A stretch of DNA of 64,000 nucleotides from Alphaproteobacteria bacterium (GTDB lineage Bacteria; Pseudomonadota; Alphaproteobacteria; Rhizobiales; Rhizobiaceae): the NCBI GenBank assembly GCA_024742485.1, contig JANSYK010000001.1, positions 1,488,001 to 1,552,000 of the forward strand, given 5' to 3'. Below, piece by piece: positions 46,777 to 55,034 of the stretch; positions within the stretch are counted from its first letter, which is position 1, and each line of letters begins with the position of its first letter. A program made the position numbers and the translations under genes. Below the pieces are notes generated by a model. The model saw only the letters and a program-made list of their open reading frames with translations. It was not told where the DNA came from and made no database searches.

Positions 46777-46810
46777 TCGCATCTTTAGACGATGAATGTC
46801 TGAGGTGCGA
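46777..46810. promoter_or_regulatory. Imperfect inverted repeat upstream of mobC (oriT or operator candidate)
   Basis: Arms TCGCATCTTTAGAC and GTCTGAGGTGCGA flank GATGAAT, ending at the mobC start codon. Just upstream, TATCCTTG (46751-46758) resembles the nick region of P-type origins (TATCCTG). Position beside mobC and relaxase fits an origin of transfer or the MobC autoregulatory site. Weak evidence. Confidence 0.35.
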
Positions 46811-47241
46811 TGATGAGCATTTTAGACCATAAATTCAATAAGATAGCATCAGCCACGCCGCAGGCGGAAAAAGTCAAATACCCGCCGCCATATTCGATTC
46901 GTTTCACTTTTGAAGAACGGGCACAACTGGATGCTGACAGAGGCCATAAGCCCCTAAGTGTTTGTATCCGTGAGCGATTGTTCGGTGACGGCGTTTCTCC
47001 GCGCAAAAAAATCGGCAATGGCCCGGTACAAGATGCTGAGGCCCTAGGAAGAGTCCTTGGGGCATTGGGATCATCGCGCTTGTCATCGAATCTGAACCAA
47101 CTTGCCAAAGCTGTTCATACAGGCTCGCTACCTGTAACGCCGGAAACCGAATCCGATCTTAAAGATGCCTGCCGTGAAATCGCAGAGCTTAGGGCCGATC
47201 TTTTACGTGCTCTCGGCAAATCACCGGGGGATGGGCCATGA
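46810..47241 (+). CDS. mobC: MobC-like relaxosome accessory protein
   Basis: A 143-residue small basic protein with a ribbon-helix-helix-like N-terminus (YSIRFTFEERAQLDADRG) and the MobC core SSRLSSNLNQLAKAVHTGSLP followed by a helical tail. It should bind oriT and help the relaxase. Start is ATG at 46810 or 46813. The stop overlaps the relaxase start as ATGA. Confidence 0.88.
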   Translation: MMSILDHKFNKIASATPQAEKVKYPPPYSIRFTFEERAQLDADRGHKPLSVCIRERLFGDGVSPRKKIGNGPVQDAEALGRVLGALGSSRLSSNLNQLAKAVHTGSLPVTPETESDLKDACREIAELRADLLRALGKSPGDGP

Positions 47242-48539
47242 TTCTCAAAGGCAAAGAACGGGGCGATGCGCCGCAACTGGCGCACTATTTGCTGAACATG
47301 CGCGATAACGAACATGTCGAGCTGCATGAGATACGCGGCTTTGTTAGCGACAATCTTGTTGAAGCCTTCCACGAGACTGACGCGATCTCCCGTGGCACAC
47401 AATGCAAGAATTATCTCTTCTCTATGAGCCTGAACCCACCGGAAGGGGCTGATGTCTCGGTCGAGGCATTTGAACAGGCGATTGAGAAGATTGAACAGAA
47501 GCTCGGGCTAGAGAAACAACCCCGCGCCACCGTCTTCCATGAAAAGGACGGACGCAGGCATGCTCATGCTGTCTGGTCACGGATCGATAGCGAGCGTATG
47601 AGAGCAATCAACCTGCCTCACTATAAAGCGAAGCTGAGAGACGTATCGCGCATGCTCTATTTGGAGCATGGCTGGGACATGCCACGCGGATTGCAGGATA
47701 GCCGTCTGCGTGATCCGCTAAATTTTACCCGTGCCGAATGGCAACAAGCCAAACGTGCCGGGCTCGATCCACGAGAGATTAAATCGGTGTTTCAGCAATG
47801 CTGGAACATATCGGACAATCGCGCTTCATTCGAACAGGCCCTCAAAGAACGAGGCTTCTGGCTCGCCAAAGGCGACAGACGCGGCTATGTCGCCATCGAT
47901 TATCGCGGTGAAATCTATTCGCTCTCGCGCTATGCCGGAGTCAAAACCAAAGAGCTTGAAGGCAAGCTTGGTGATCGCGACAAGCTGCGTAGTACCCAGG
48001 AAGTCAAAACAGAGATTGCCGACGGTATGTCTCGCAAGCTTGAAGCTCTAATCAAAGATGCTGAACGCGATGCGAAGAAGCGCCTTGCTCTTATCTCCTT
48101 CCGCAAAACTGAGTTAGCGGGTCGGCATGTAGACGAACGACAAAAGCTCTGGGCTGCTCATGAGCAACGCTGGCAGGCTGAAACCAAAGCTAGAGCATCA
48201 CGATTGCCGAAGGGATTTTCCGGCATTTGGCACCGCCTGACCGGGCGCTATGCCCAAGTCAAAGCGCAAAACGAACAAGAAACATTGCAAGCCTGGCGGC
48301 GTGATCGCGCTGAAAAGGATGCACTGATATTTGAGCAACTCGAAGAGCGCCAAGTCTTACAGCGTGATGTCAAACTCCAGCGCTCCATTGCTCAGCAAGA
48401 GCTGATGCAGTTGCGCGAAGATATGGCCAATTACAAAACGCTTGATCGCGACAAGCATCAGCGTCGGCGCGAGCGCAGCAGAGACAAAGAACGAGAGCAA
48501 CGCAAACGGACAAGGCGTCGCCGTGATTTTGAGCCGTAG
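47238..48539 (+). CDS. Relaxase/mobilization nuclease (MobA/VirD2 type)
   Basis: A 433-residue relaxase. The catalytic Tyr candidate lies in the N-terminal AHYLLNM segment; the metal-binding motif is HEKDGRRHAHAVWSRID at about residues 100-116, the Hx(D/E)xxxxHxH form of the relaxase family. The C-terminal 150 residues are charged coiled coil ending in a run of Arg and Lys. It nicks oriT and leads the DNA strand to the recipient through the TraG-like coupling protein. Confidence 0.9.
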   Translation: MILKGKERGDAPQLAHYLLNMRDNEHVELHEIRGFVSDNLVEAFHETDAISRGTQCKNYLFSMSLNPPEGADVSVEAFEQAIEKIEQKLGLEKQPRATVFHEKDGRRHAHAVWSRIDSERMRAINLPHYKAKLRDVSRMLYLEHGWDMPRGLQDSRLRDPLNFTRAEWQQAKRAGLDPREIKSVFQQCWNISDNRASFEQALKERGFWLAKGDRRGYVAIDYRGEIYSLSRYAGVKTKELEGKLGDRDKLRSTQEVKTEIADGMSRKLEALIKDAERDAKKRLALISFRKTELAGRHVDERQKLWAAHEQRWQAETKARASRLPKGFSGIWHRLTGRYAQVKAQNEQETLQAWRRDRAEKDALIFEQLEERQVLQRDVKLQRSIAQQELMQLREDMANYKTLDRDKHQRRRERSRDKEREQRKRTRRRRDFEP

Positions 48540-48892
48540 GCTATTCTTGAATGAACTATCCCGGTTGTCTGCAACCGGCTGGCCTTCGCCGAGAAGCGGG
48601 GGTGCACGGGCAAAGGCGCTTTAGCGGAACCGGAGCTACGCGCAGTGAAGCGAGCATAGCGAGGATCCACCCTTTGCCCGCGCGGGGGCGGCAGCCCTGG
48701 AAAGCCTCCCTATTAAAAACTTGCGCTCTTCGGAGTGCTCGATGCGCGCCGCAAGGCGCGTTCTTCATTTCTGATCTGATCCATCTTTTCGCTGCGGATA
48801 CCACAGACGCAGCGGAGCCTTCTATGGCGATGATGATGGGACGGGGCCGAAAGGCTCCGATGGTCGGGGCCTCCTTGAAAAAGGAGGATCAG
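48540..48892 (+). promoter_or_regulatory. Hairpin-rich leader region with a ribosome-site-sequestering stem-loop
   Basis: No gene is supported in these 350 bp. Hairpins: CCGGTTG/CAACCGG (48561-48578) just after the relaxase stop, and CGCGCC/GGCGCG with a GCAA tetraloop (48745-48760). The third, at 48870-48887, is a 7-bp stem with a GAAA tetraloop whose 3' arm AAGGAGG is the Shine-Dalgarno sequence of the gene at 48893. In RNA this would mask the ribosome site. Confidence 0.55.
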
Positions 48893-49072
48893 ATGAAACT
48901 CATCACACGATTTGAAGCGGCATCGCGCTCAACAGCCGAGCTGCATGGTCTTTACCGGGAAGCGTTCAACGCCATGGCCGCTGCCCCGCTCGGGTCACTA
49001 GAGCGCCGTAATGCTCTGGCTTCGCTCGATAACATCAAGCGCGAATTGGCAAACCGTACCCCTGGTCTCTAA
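48893..49072 (+). CDS. Small protein, 59 residues, function unknown
   Basis: Begins with MKLITRFEAASRSTAELHGL behind an excellent AAGGAGGA ribosome site 6 bases before the ATG. Helical, with an SLERRNALASLDNIKREL segment. No recognised domain. The start codon at 48893 is favoured over longer frames because of the ribosome site. The hairpin that covers this site suggests controlled translation. Possibly an element maintenance or regulatory protein. Confidence 0.65.
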   Translation: MKLITRFEAASRSTAELHGLYREAFNAMAAAPLGSLERRNALASLDNIKRELANRTPGL

Positions 49073-49150
49073 CTTCGAACCGAGGCCACTGAGTGTGGTC
49101 TCGGTTCACGATGCCTCTGACCTCAAGGTATATGAGACCGGTCTTGCCGA

Positions 49151-51550
49151 TCATGTTTTCCAAGGAATTTGGAGCTTGCCACATCGGCACGAAACAGCCT
49201 TTGTTCCGGTAACCGGTGCTGACGCACTAACCATTCTATGACAGTCGGAACATACAAAGAGATCAACAAGCTTGTCGATATCTTCGAGCAATACATCTAT
49301 GTCACCGCCAACAATTTGTTCAGGATTATCGTGAGAATCCAGATTTGCGATTAATGTAGAGCCCGCGAGGTCTGAGAACACCGCATTTTTACCCAGATCA
49401 GGTGACTTGCTGCTTAACGTCGAGCGAAGCCGCGATAACAACTCTTCCGGCATGCGTTTTTCATTAATCTCGTTAAAACGAAAGGCCACCTTAACCTCAA
49501 GGGCAAAACAGATGTCCTTCAAAATAGCTTCGAGCAGTTTTCGCAGGTCATTCGTAACATCTTCCTTATCTTTCTTCTGCTGTATGAGCTCCCGTAGATT
49601 CGATGGGCTATGGTTGAGCAAAATACCATTGTCATCATCAGACTGAACTTCGTGGAATAACCAGCCGCTTGAAGCCATTTCACGCTTGATAAGATCAAAC
49701 CAAACGTTTTCATGCGTCAATATAATGATCTGCCAGTCTGAAAACTCTTCCTTTAATAACCTCAACAGCCTTCGCCGGTGGTTAGCATCAAAGCTTGTGA
49801 CGACATCATCCAGAACAATGAATTTTGCGCGTCTGTTGAAAATACGAGCGTTCGCTAAGAATAATACGACCCCCAAACTGTTGAGATGGCTTTCGCTAAG
49901 ATATTTTCGCGGTGGCTGTGTTTCCTTACCGTGAAACGAATACTCGAATTCCACACCTTCATCGCCGACCATAGATAACCGAACATTATCTACATTCTCC
50001 TTGGGATGAAGTTTCTTATAGAATTTGCCTACATCACTGCTGATTGGATCAAGAACAGCTTGTAGAGCGTTATTTTGCACCGGAATGAATGCATCAAAGA
50101 CAGCGGACAAGGTAAGTATTTGTGATTCATAGATAGCGATTGTTCGTTGACACTTTTCATACGCATTAACGTGTCCGTTCAGAGTTTGCAGGGTTGTCAA
50201 AACCTCTGCAACCCGCTTTTCAATTTCGGTGAGCTCAAGCTTTTTGGACGCCTGTTGAGCAGCATCGCACGAAGCGTCACACTTATTCTTCAGCTTATCG
50301 ATAGCTGCAGTTATGCCGTCGGGCAATGCGAACACCTTAAGCGCAATAAAAGAATTTGAAACCGCTTCGTAGCAATCGCGCAGTGGCTGAACTGCAGCAT
50401 TGACATCCTCTATCAATCCAGAAAAATCAGGAAGATCAGCATAATCCTTTGCTATGGCTTTCGCCATTTGTCCTGCGTCGGCGATTGCAGCGAGCAAATC
50501 GTCTTTCTGAGTTTTGCATTCGTTGAGCTTGGCCTGCAGTTCGCTAAGCGCTTCAATCCGCTGACCAACCTCTGTCTGGAGCTTTGCCAGCTCATAGGGA
50601 CTAAGGCAGAAGGGGCACTCATCATTGGCGAAAGTTTCGTCATCAATGACATCTTTGCCCTTGGTCAAAAAATCACTCAGACGAAGCTTGTTGACGCTCT
50701 CTCGCTTCTCGGCCAGGGCGTTATATTTTTCGGAATAGCTAGCGATCAGTTTGGCGACTTCATTAAGGGCTTCCTTCAGTTCCTTACTGGCCTGCTCAAG
50801 ACGGTTCAGACGCTCGGCTGCCTTGATTTTTTCAGCACTGCTTCCCAGACCACGAATTTCATCGACAGCTTGAGCGTAGGTGGGTTCGTCAGTGATAGTT
50901 GTTGGGACTTCAAATGGTGCAACCAAATCCTTTGCGAGCTCAAGGAAGGCTTTTCGGTCTGGGACGATCTGACCAGTTATCTCTATCATTGCTCCTTGCA
51001 ATGTTTCGGCTTGCTGCTTGGCTCCCAAGTACTCTGGGTCTTTTTGAAGGGCGTTTCGTGCCTGCAGAATGACATCGCGAAATTTCGTAATGTCATCAAA
51101 GCCGATAATGCGTGCCACTTCCTCACGCTTCTTACCTTTTGCTTTGTCGAGGAAATTCACTATGTCGGCGTGCCGCAATATCATGCGATCATCTTTGAGT
51201 TCATCTACTAACGTGCCAACGCTGGGGTCGGGAAAACTTGTGCTAGTTTTCAAGTCGGCCGATAGGCTTTTAGCGCCGTGGTTGTCCTTCCCGTCAAATT
51301 GTACTTCTACAACACTAAGCTCCTCTTCCTTGGATGCGGCATGCCTTAGAGAATCCAGTTTGCAGTCTTCTTTCCAAAGATGTTCTACACGGTCTCGTAT
51401 GAACCATTCCAATGCGTCCGTGACTGTGCTCTTGCCCGCTGCATTTTCACCGAAGATTGCAAGGCTTCTGCATTTCTTTGTGAAATCAAGTGGCAACTCA
51501 AAACGAGCACCACGGAAGCCAGTCGCTTTGACAGCGCGTAGCTTAGTCAT
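49151..51550 (-). CDS. Rad50/SMC-like AAA ATPase with zinc-hook motif
   Basis: A 799-residue ABC-type ATPase. Walker A GENAAGKST (34-42), coiled coils on both sides of a CPFC hook (312-315), signature LSESHLNSLG (551-560), Walker B FIVLDDVVTSFD (577-588) and H-loop ILTHEN (610-615). Unlike Rad50 it ends in a zinc ribbon (CSDC and CRCG, about 767-790). No MRE11-like nuclease is beside it. The layout recalls ATPases of defence systems such as Lamassu or Septu. A tiny protein is encoded upstream with an 8-bp overlap, and a GIY-YIG nuclease divergently. It probably senses or binds DNA ends or foreign DNA. Confidence 0.85.
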   Translation of the reverse strand: MTKLRAVKATGFRGARFELPLDFTKKCRSLAIFGENAAGKSTVTDALEWFIRDRVEHLWKEDCKLDSLRHAASKEEELSVVEVQFDGKDNHGAKSLSADLKTSTSFPDPSVGTLVDELKDDRMILRHADIVNFLDKAKGKKREEVARIIGFDDITKFRDVILQARNALQKDPEYLGAKQQAETLQGAMIEITGQIVPDRKAFLELAKDLVAPFEVPTTITDEPTYAQAVDEIRGLGSSAEKIKAAERLNRLEQASKELKEALNEVAKLIASYSEKYNALAEKRESVNKLRLSDFLTKGKDVIDDETFANDECPFCLSPYELAKLQTEVGQRIEALSELQAKLNECKTQKDDLLAAIADAGQMAKAIAKDYADLPDFSGLIEDVNAAVQPLRDCYEAVSNSFIALKVFALPDGITAAIDKLKNKCDASCDAAQQASKKLELTEIEKRVAEVLTTLQTLNGHVNAYEKCQRTIAIYESQILTLSAVFDAFIPVQNNALQAVLDPISSDVGKFYKKLHPKENVDNVRLSMVGDEGVEFEYSFHGKETQPPRKYLSESHLNSLGVVLFLANARIFNRRAKFIVLDDVVTSFDANHRRRLLRLLKEEFSDWQIIILTHENVWFDLIKREMASSGWLFHEVQSDDDNGILLNHSPSNLRELIQQKKDKEDVTNDLRKLLEAILKDICFALEVKVAFRFNEINEKRMPEELLSRLRSTLSSKSPDLGKNAVFSDLAGSTLIANLDSHDNPEQIVGGDIDVLLEDIDKLVDLFVCSDCHRMVSASAPVTGTKAVSCRCGKLQIPWKT

Positions 51551-51758
51551 CTACCGAGCCTTCGTCCTGCGACTTGTCAACCGCAGCCTTGCGCAGCGTT
51601 TCGAGCTGACGGAGCAACCCGGTCTTGGTCAGCTTGCCATCGTGTCGCAGAGCGGTTATCGCCAAAAGCGTATCAGGATCGAGGTTTTCGTCCTGCGTCT
51701 GCGTGTCGAGGAATTCAGTAATAACATCATTTGCCGGCTTTATTTTATCAATGGTCAC
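51543..51758 (-). CDS. Small acidic partner protein of the Rad50-like ATPase
   Basis: 71 residues, largely helical and acidic at the C-terminus (DKSQDEGSVDD), with LRHDGKLTKTGLLRQLETLR in the middle. Unrecognised. Its stop lies inside the ATPase start region (8-bp overlap), so the two are translated together and probably form a complex. It starts only 28 bp from the divergent GIY-YIG gene. Confidence 0.65.
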   Translation of the reverse strand: MTIDKIKPANDVITEFLDTQTQDENLDPDTLLAITALRHDGKLTKTGLLRQLETLRKAAVDKSQDEGSVDD

Positions 51759-51786
51759 AGAGATTTATCCCAACTAGTATATATCG

Positions 51787-52230
51787 ATGCGAATATTATT
51801 CACCAAAGCCTACAATTTGCGCGAGCAAGAGATCAAGTTTGTACGAGGCATAGCGGGAATCTATTTTATCTTTCTGGATGATATGGAAATCAATTATCCC
51901 TTTCAGACCTCTCGCTTGATTTACATCGGCATGAGCGAGTCCAAACAAAACAGCTTGTCAATGAGGTTGAGGGGGCATCTAACCGGGCAATCGGGAAATT
52001 TCGGAATCAGCAACTACGCAAAGAACTACAAAGTCAAATTCACCTACTATTCAGCCGAGGTGCTCAAAACCTACGGCAATGACAATGTTTTTGACCTTGA
52101 AAGCTTCTTTCTAACCGACTTTCTCAAGCATCATGGCTCTTACCCGATTTGCAATGGACAGGCGGGACACCAGTTGTCCGATGTTTCGAAGGCGTTGTCT
52201 GCATCAGTGGACTGGGGCTTTTTTCGATAA
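51787..52230 (+). CDS. GIY-YIG-type nuclease domain protein
   Basis: A 147-residue protein that is nearly only a GIY-YIG domain: GIYFIF at about 27-32, LIYIGMSES at 45-53 as the YIG part, Arg in SMRLRGHL with His, Glu in DLESFFLTDF near 108, and the closing Pro-x-x-Asn in YPICNGQ. All catalytic positions of the fold appear present, so DNA or RNA cleavage is likely. It is divergent from the ATPase/small-protein pair, with 28 bp between starts. A highly structured region follows 50 bp downstream. Confidence 0.78.
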   Translation: MRILFTKAYNLREQEIKFVRGIAGIYFIFLDDMEINYPFQTSRLIYIGMSESKQNSLSMRLRGHLTGQSGNFGISNYAKNYKVKFTYYSAEVLKTYGNDNVFDLESFFLTDFLKHHGSYPICNGQAGHQLSDVSKALSASVDWGFFR

Positions 52231-52287
52231 CTTCTAACCCTAATGAAGTTGGTCTCGATGAAATCGTCTCCATGAAATGGCGCTGAT

Positions 52288-52635
52288 CAATCAGGCGGCT
52301 GATTGTGCATGGTTCGGTGTCGGTGGAGAGGCAATTCTCCAAGTCCGACGAGCTGGGTTTGGGGGCGGCAATAGGCCCCTGGGAGTGATCCATCTTCGGC
52401 AAGATGGCGGCATCCAATCCGCGTAGGGTTGGTCAGGATTTCACAAGGGCAGGAACGCCCTTTGATCGATGGGTGCAGGGAGAGCGAAGTCTCCCGCGAG
52501 TGGTTGACCGGCGATACGGTCTACTGGCTCTAAAACGGGTTCAATACACTGAAAGAGCCAAGGCCGGGGGGATGCAACGGGGGCGCGCAGCGGGCCACCT
52601 TGCCAAGATGATTTGTACTACAAAACACATCTTGC
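52288..52635 (+). ncRNA. Candidate structured RNA: ten successive stem-loops
   Basis: No gene is convincing here, but hairpins follow each other with linkers of 4-15 bases. Stems (arm/arm): CAATCAG/CTGATTG 52288-52305; GTCGG-GGAGA/TCTCC-CCGAC 52319-52349; GGGGC/GCCCC 52362-52379; CCATCTT/AAGATGG 52390-52407; CCAATCC/GGGTTGG 52414-52432; AAGGGC/GCCCTT 52445-52462; GGGAGA/TCTCCC 52478-52495; GACCG/CGGTC 52506-52521; GGCTCT/AGAGCC 52526-52559 (long loop); CAAGATG/CATCTTG 52605-52635. Most are perfect. Several loops begin GCG. I cannot assign a known RNA family; an orphan HEARO/omega-type RNA or an intron remnant are possibilities. The strand is assumed from the preceding gene. Confidence 0.55.
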
Positions 52636-52730
52636 GTCCTTCAAAAAAGTCGGATTTTTCAGCTTTGGCCCGATAATAACTTGTCGAATGATTGTGCGCA
52701 TGAACATGTGTCGCCGCTGAGAGTGGTCAC

Positions 52731-53225
52731 TCAACCAGGGCCAGAAGTTCTGCTTGGCAAACCCCGCGTCATAAGTGAAACAAATACTGCGATAAGCAGA
52801 GCCATCATCAAATAACCCAGCAATACTTCAACAATGACGATGATGCGGGCTTCTGGTGCGGGAAGGAAATCACCGTAGCCAAGCGTTGTCCATGTGACGA
52901 CCGAAAAATACAGGGCATCGAACAAGCTTTCGCTTGTTTTGCCATCGGATGACTGAAGGCCTATCCAGCGGAATAGTAATCCAAATTCGACGATCAGCGC
53001 CGCAATGCCTGTAGCTGCAACAATAAGAACTTGGCTGACGGTACGCTCAACCCCGAGGCCTTTAAAAAGAACCGATGAAAACATGCCGATCAGGATCAGC
53101 GCGGCAAGTCCTATTCCCAACCAACTCACAACAATGGCTGATGTGCCATCTAGAGCCACAATTGCGGTGATCGGAGGCACAGCAATGACAGCCAGCACTA
53201 ACGCGGCGGCGACAGCATCCTTCAT
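52731..53225 (-). CDS. Potassium-channel-like membrane protein (ion_trans_2 type)
   Basis: A 164-residue membrane protein. Two helices at 5-55, a third at 70-92, then a pore loop with the selectivity filter TLGYGDFLP near residue 122 and a last helix. This is the Kir/KcsA-like pore unit, so a tetrameric cation channel is likely. It is the last of three closely packed genes (53905 to 52731), after an unknown protein and a coiled-coil protein. In mobile elements such channels can act as membrane-depolarising effectors; this is inference. Confidence 0.83.
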   Translation of the reverse strand: MKDAVAAALVLAVIAVPPITAIVALDGTSAIVVSWLGIGLAALILIGMFSSVLFKGLGVERTVSQVLIVAATGIAALIVEFGLLFRWIGLQSSDGKTSESLFDALYFSVVTWTTLGYGDFLPAPEARIIVIVEVLLGYLMMALLIAVFVSLMTRGLPSRTSGPG

Positions 53226-53231
53226 CGAAGA

Positions 53232-53456
53232 TCAACTCTGGTCAGTATCACCCTGAGCAGCTTTCAATTCCTGGTTTTCCTTTTCCAGCGCCTCTTTCTC
53301 AGCACGCAGAGTTTCAATCTCATTGTGCAAATCAGTTGCTTCTGAAACGAGGCGTCTTTCGGTTGCTTCTGCTCTTTTTAGCCGTTCCTCAACATCACCA
53401 AGATCCTTTTCAAAATCGAAGATGATTTTGATGGCTCTGCGCAATATGTTGGGCAT
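53232..53456 (-). CDS. Small coiled-coil protein
   Basis: 74 residues, of which about 17-66 are heptad-like coiled coil (LRAEKEALEKENQELKAAQ at the end). Its start overlaps the stop of the upstream gene by one base, and it ends 6 bp before the channel gene. No domain recognised. It may link or tether the unknown protein and the channel. Confidence 0.65.
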   Translation of the reverse strand: MPNILRRAIKIIFDFEKDLGDVEERLKRAEATERRLVSEATDLHNEIETLRAEKEALEKENQELKAAQGDTDQS

Positions 53457-53905
53457 TATTTTTGATTATGTCGGTACGCGAGCAACTCTTTGGTGCGGCG
53501 GCTGGATGCATCGGATAGTTTGCTGGTCTCGTCATACCGAGAAATAGTTTCACGAACGCGCAAATGGGTAGCTTCGGCGCGATCTAATAGCTCCGAAAAT
53601 GCCTGCAACAATCCTTTTTTGTTCTTTTCTTTGTTCACCTTTTGCACAACTTCCGCTGAGAATTCATCCAATGTCCCAATGATTGTAACATAATCCTCCT
53701 CTTTAGATATAGGAATGTATTCCGGTTTTGTCGATGTATCGTTACCAAATTCAACCAAATCAGCCCGAAATAGGTCTTCATTCAAACCGCCGGATTTGCC
53801 TTTCCAATGCGTCCGAAAAATGGTGAGAACCTCCATTTCATCTGCAGTTACAGCCACATCCACAGTTGCCCCGCCTGACCCAGTTTCTAGCCGAGATTTC
53901 ACCAT
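53456..53905 (-). CDS. Uncharacterised protein, 149 residues
   Basis: No recognised domain. The first half is mixed (VAVTADEMEVLTIFRTHW), the second half helical (GLLQAFSELLDRAEATHLRV) and rich in charged residues. It is the first gene of the operon with the coiled-coil and channel proteins and could be the sensor or regulator of that module. Confidence 0.65.
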   Translation of the reverse strand: MVKSRLETGSGGATVDVAVTADEMEVLTIFRTHWKGKSGGLNEDLFRADLVEFGNDTSTKPEYIPISKEEDYVTIIGTLDEFSAEVVQKVNKEKNKKGLLQAFSELLDRAEATHLRVRETISRYDETSKLSDASSRRTKELLAYRHNQK

Positions 53906-54089
53906 TACGACACCTGCTAGCTTAGTTTCGAGGTATGTCCAATCATGTCATATTTGCAACCAAAATTCCATAATTAACACTTGCCATGTATATCATTGAT
54001 TGTGGTGATCAAAACGGCAGTACATGTGATAAGTAATAATAATTCTTTTTTTAGGCGGGTAGTTTTAACGTCGTTATACATAATCTTGT

Positions 54090-55034
54090 TTACTCCTGAG
54101 GTATACGGTGCAGCGCAACATCGCACTGTGATTGCTGCGTGCCAGGAGATATCGCGGAGACTATCGGCCCAAATGACGTGGGCATAATCATGGTGCCCGC
54201 GAAACCGAAGCTCTCCCTGTGCAGCACGTACATGTGGCTGAACAGAAAATCTCGAATGAGAATGAGCATATCTTGCCCTCCGACCGGTAGGCAGACACCT
54301 TTGCGGTTTAGTGTGTTCACTTCCGAGAATTGCGACTCTTCGTTTGTACTCACATCATCTTCGCGCATGAAGTAGCGCTCTTGCACGATGCCGTAGTCAT
54401 TGCCTTCGCCGGGACTGATCGAAAGCACAGTAAACGAGTCTTGTGCTTCCGGTTGCTTGGGCTGCGGCGTAACTGCAATGCCGGTGACCGGCTTTTGAGT
54501 CTGGGCAAAGGCCGCTGACAGATCGAGCTGTCTTTCACCCAGGACGCGCATGACATAGGTGCCTTCCAGTTCTTGCCAGAGGTGCACATACCCGGAGACA
54601 CTGACATCGCCGATAAACTGCTTCATCGCCAGACCCAATGCTTCATCGGGCGGCGTCACCATTTCAACTTCAAGGAACTTGACGCAGGCATTTAAGAAAG
54701 CCGCGCCGCGGATGTGGTCGCCGTTGCGGAGTCGCTGGACGTTCTTCACCGTCGAATCGTGAGTCACACTCGCAGGCAAATACGCCAGGACTTCATCTGC
54801 AATACCAGTATCGCCGACATTGTGTTTTCCACGGTAGGCGATGATGGCCCGCCTAATCCGCTCGATCTGATGAGTCTCAAATCTTCTGACGAAATCCACT
54901 GTCCAGTCTCTGTCCGTGTCTGAGCGGGCGGGGATGCCTAGGTTTCCTGTAATCGCACGAACCCGTCGCAAGTAAAAGCTGCGGCACTCCAGAATATGGG
55001 TGCCGTGCGATGAAACTGAAACAGGAGTTCGCAA
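54090..55034 (-). CDS. Uncharacterised cargo protein, about 314 residues
   Basis: The frame has no in-frame ATG near its start; a TTG at 55034 or 54971 is possible, so the start is uncertain. The N-terminal part (HQIERIRRAIIAYRGKHNVG) is helical and could be DNA-binding. The C-terminal part has YVLHRESFGFAGTMIMP. No family recognised. It is read away from the small gene at 55034, with which the longer form would collide, favouring the shorter start. Confidence 0.5.
   Translation of the reverse strand: MRTPVSVSSHGTHILECRSFYLRRVRAITGNLGIPARSDTDRDWTVDFVRRFETHQIERIRRAIIAYRGKHNVGDTGIADEVLAYLPASVTHDSTVKNVQRLRNGDHIRGAAFLNACVKFLEVEMVTPPDEALGLAMKQFIGDVSVSGYVHLWQELEGTYVMRVLGERQLDLSAAFAQTQKPVTGIAVTPQPKQPEAQDSFTVLSISPGEGNDYGIVQERYFMREDDVSTNEESQFSEVNTLNRKGVCLPVGGQDMLILIRDFLFSHMYVLHRESFGFAGTMIMPTSFGPIVSAISPGTQQSQCDVALHRIPQE

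Noticed and set aside
49151-51550. Chromosomal Rad50/SbcC repair protein
   Set aside because: No SbcD/Mre11 partner, a C-terminal zinc ribbon not found in SbcC, and location in a mobile element.
52288-52635. Group II intron
   Set aside because: No domain V with AGC triad and GAAA-capped stem, and no reverse transcriptase gene nearby.
52404-52676. 90-residue plus-strand open frame in the hairpin region
   Set aside because: Its composition is not protein-like and it runs straight through six perfect stem-loops, which explain the sequence better as RNA.
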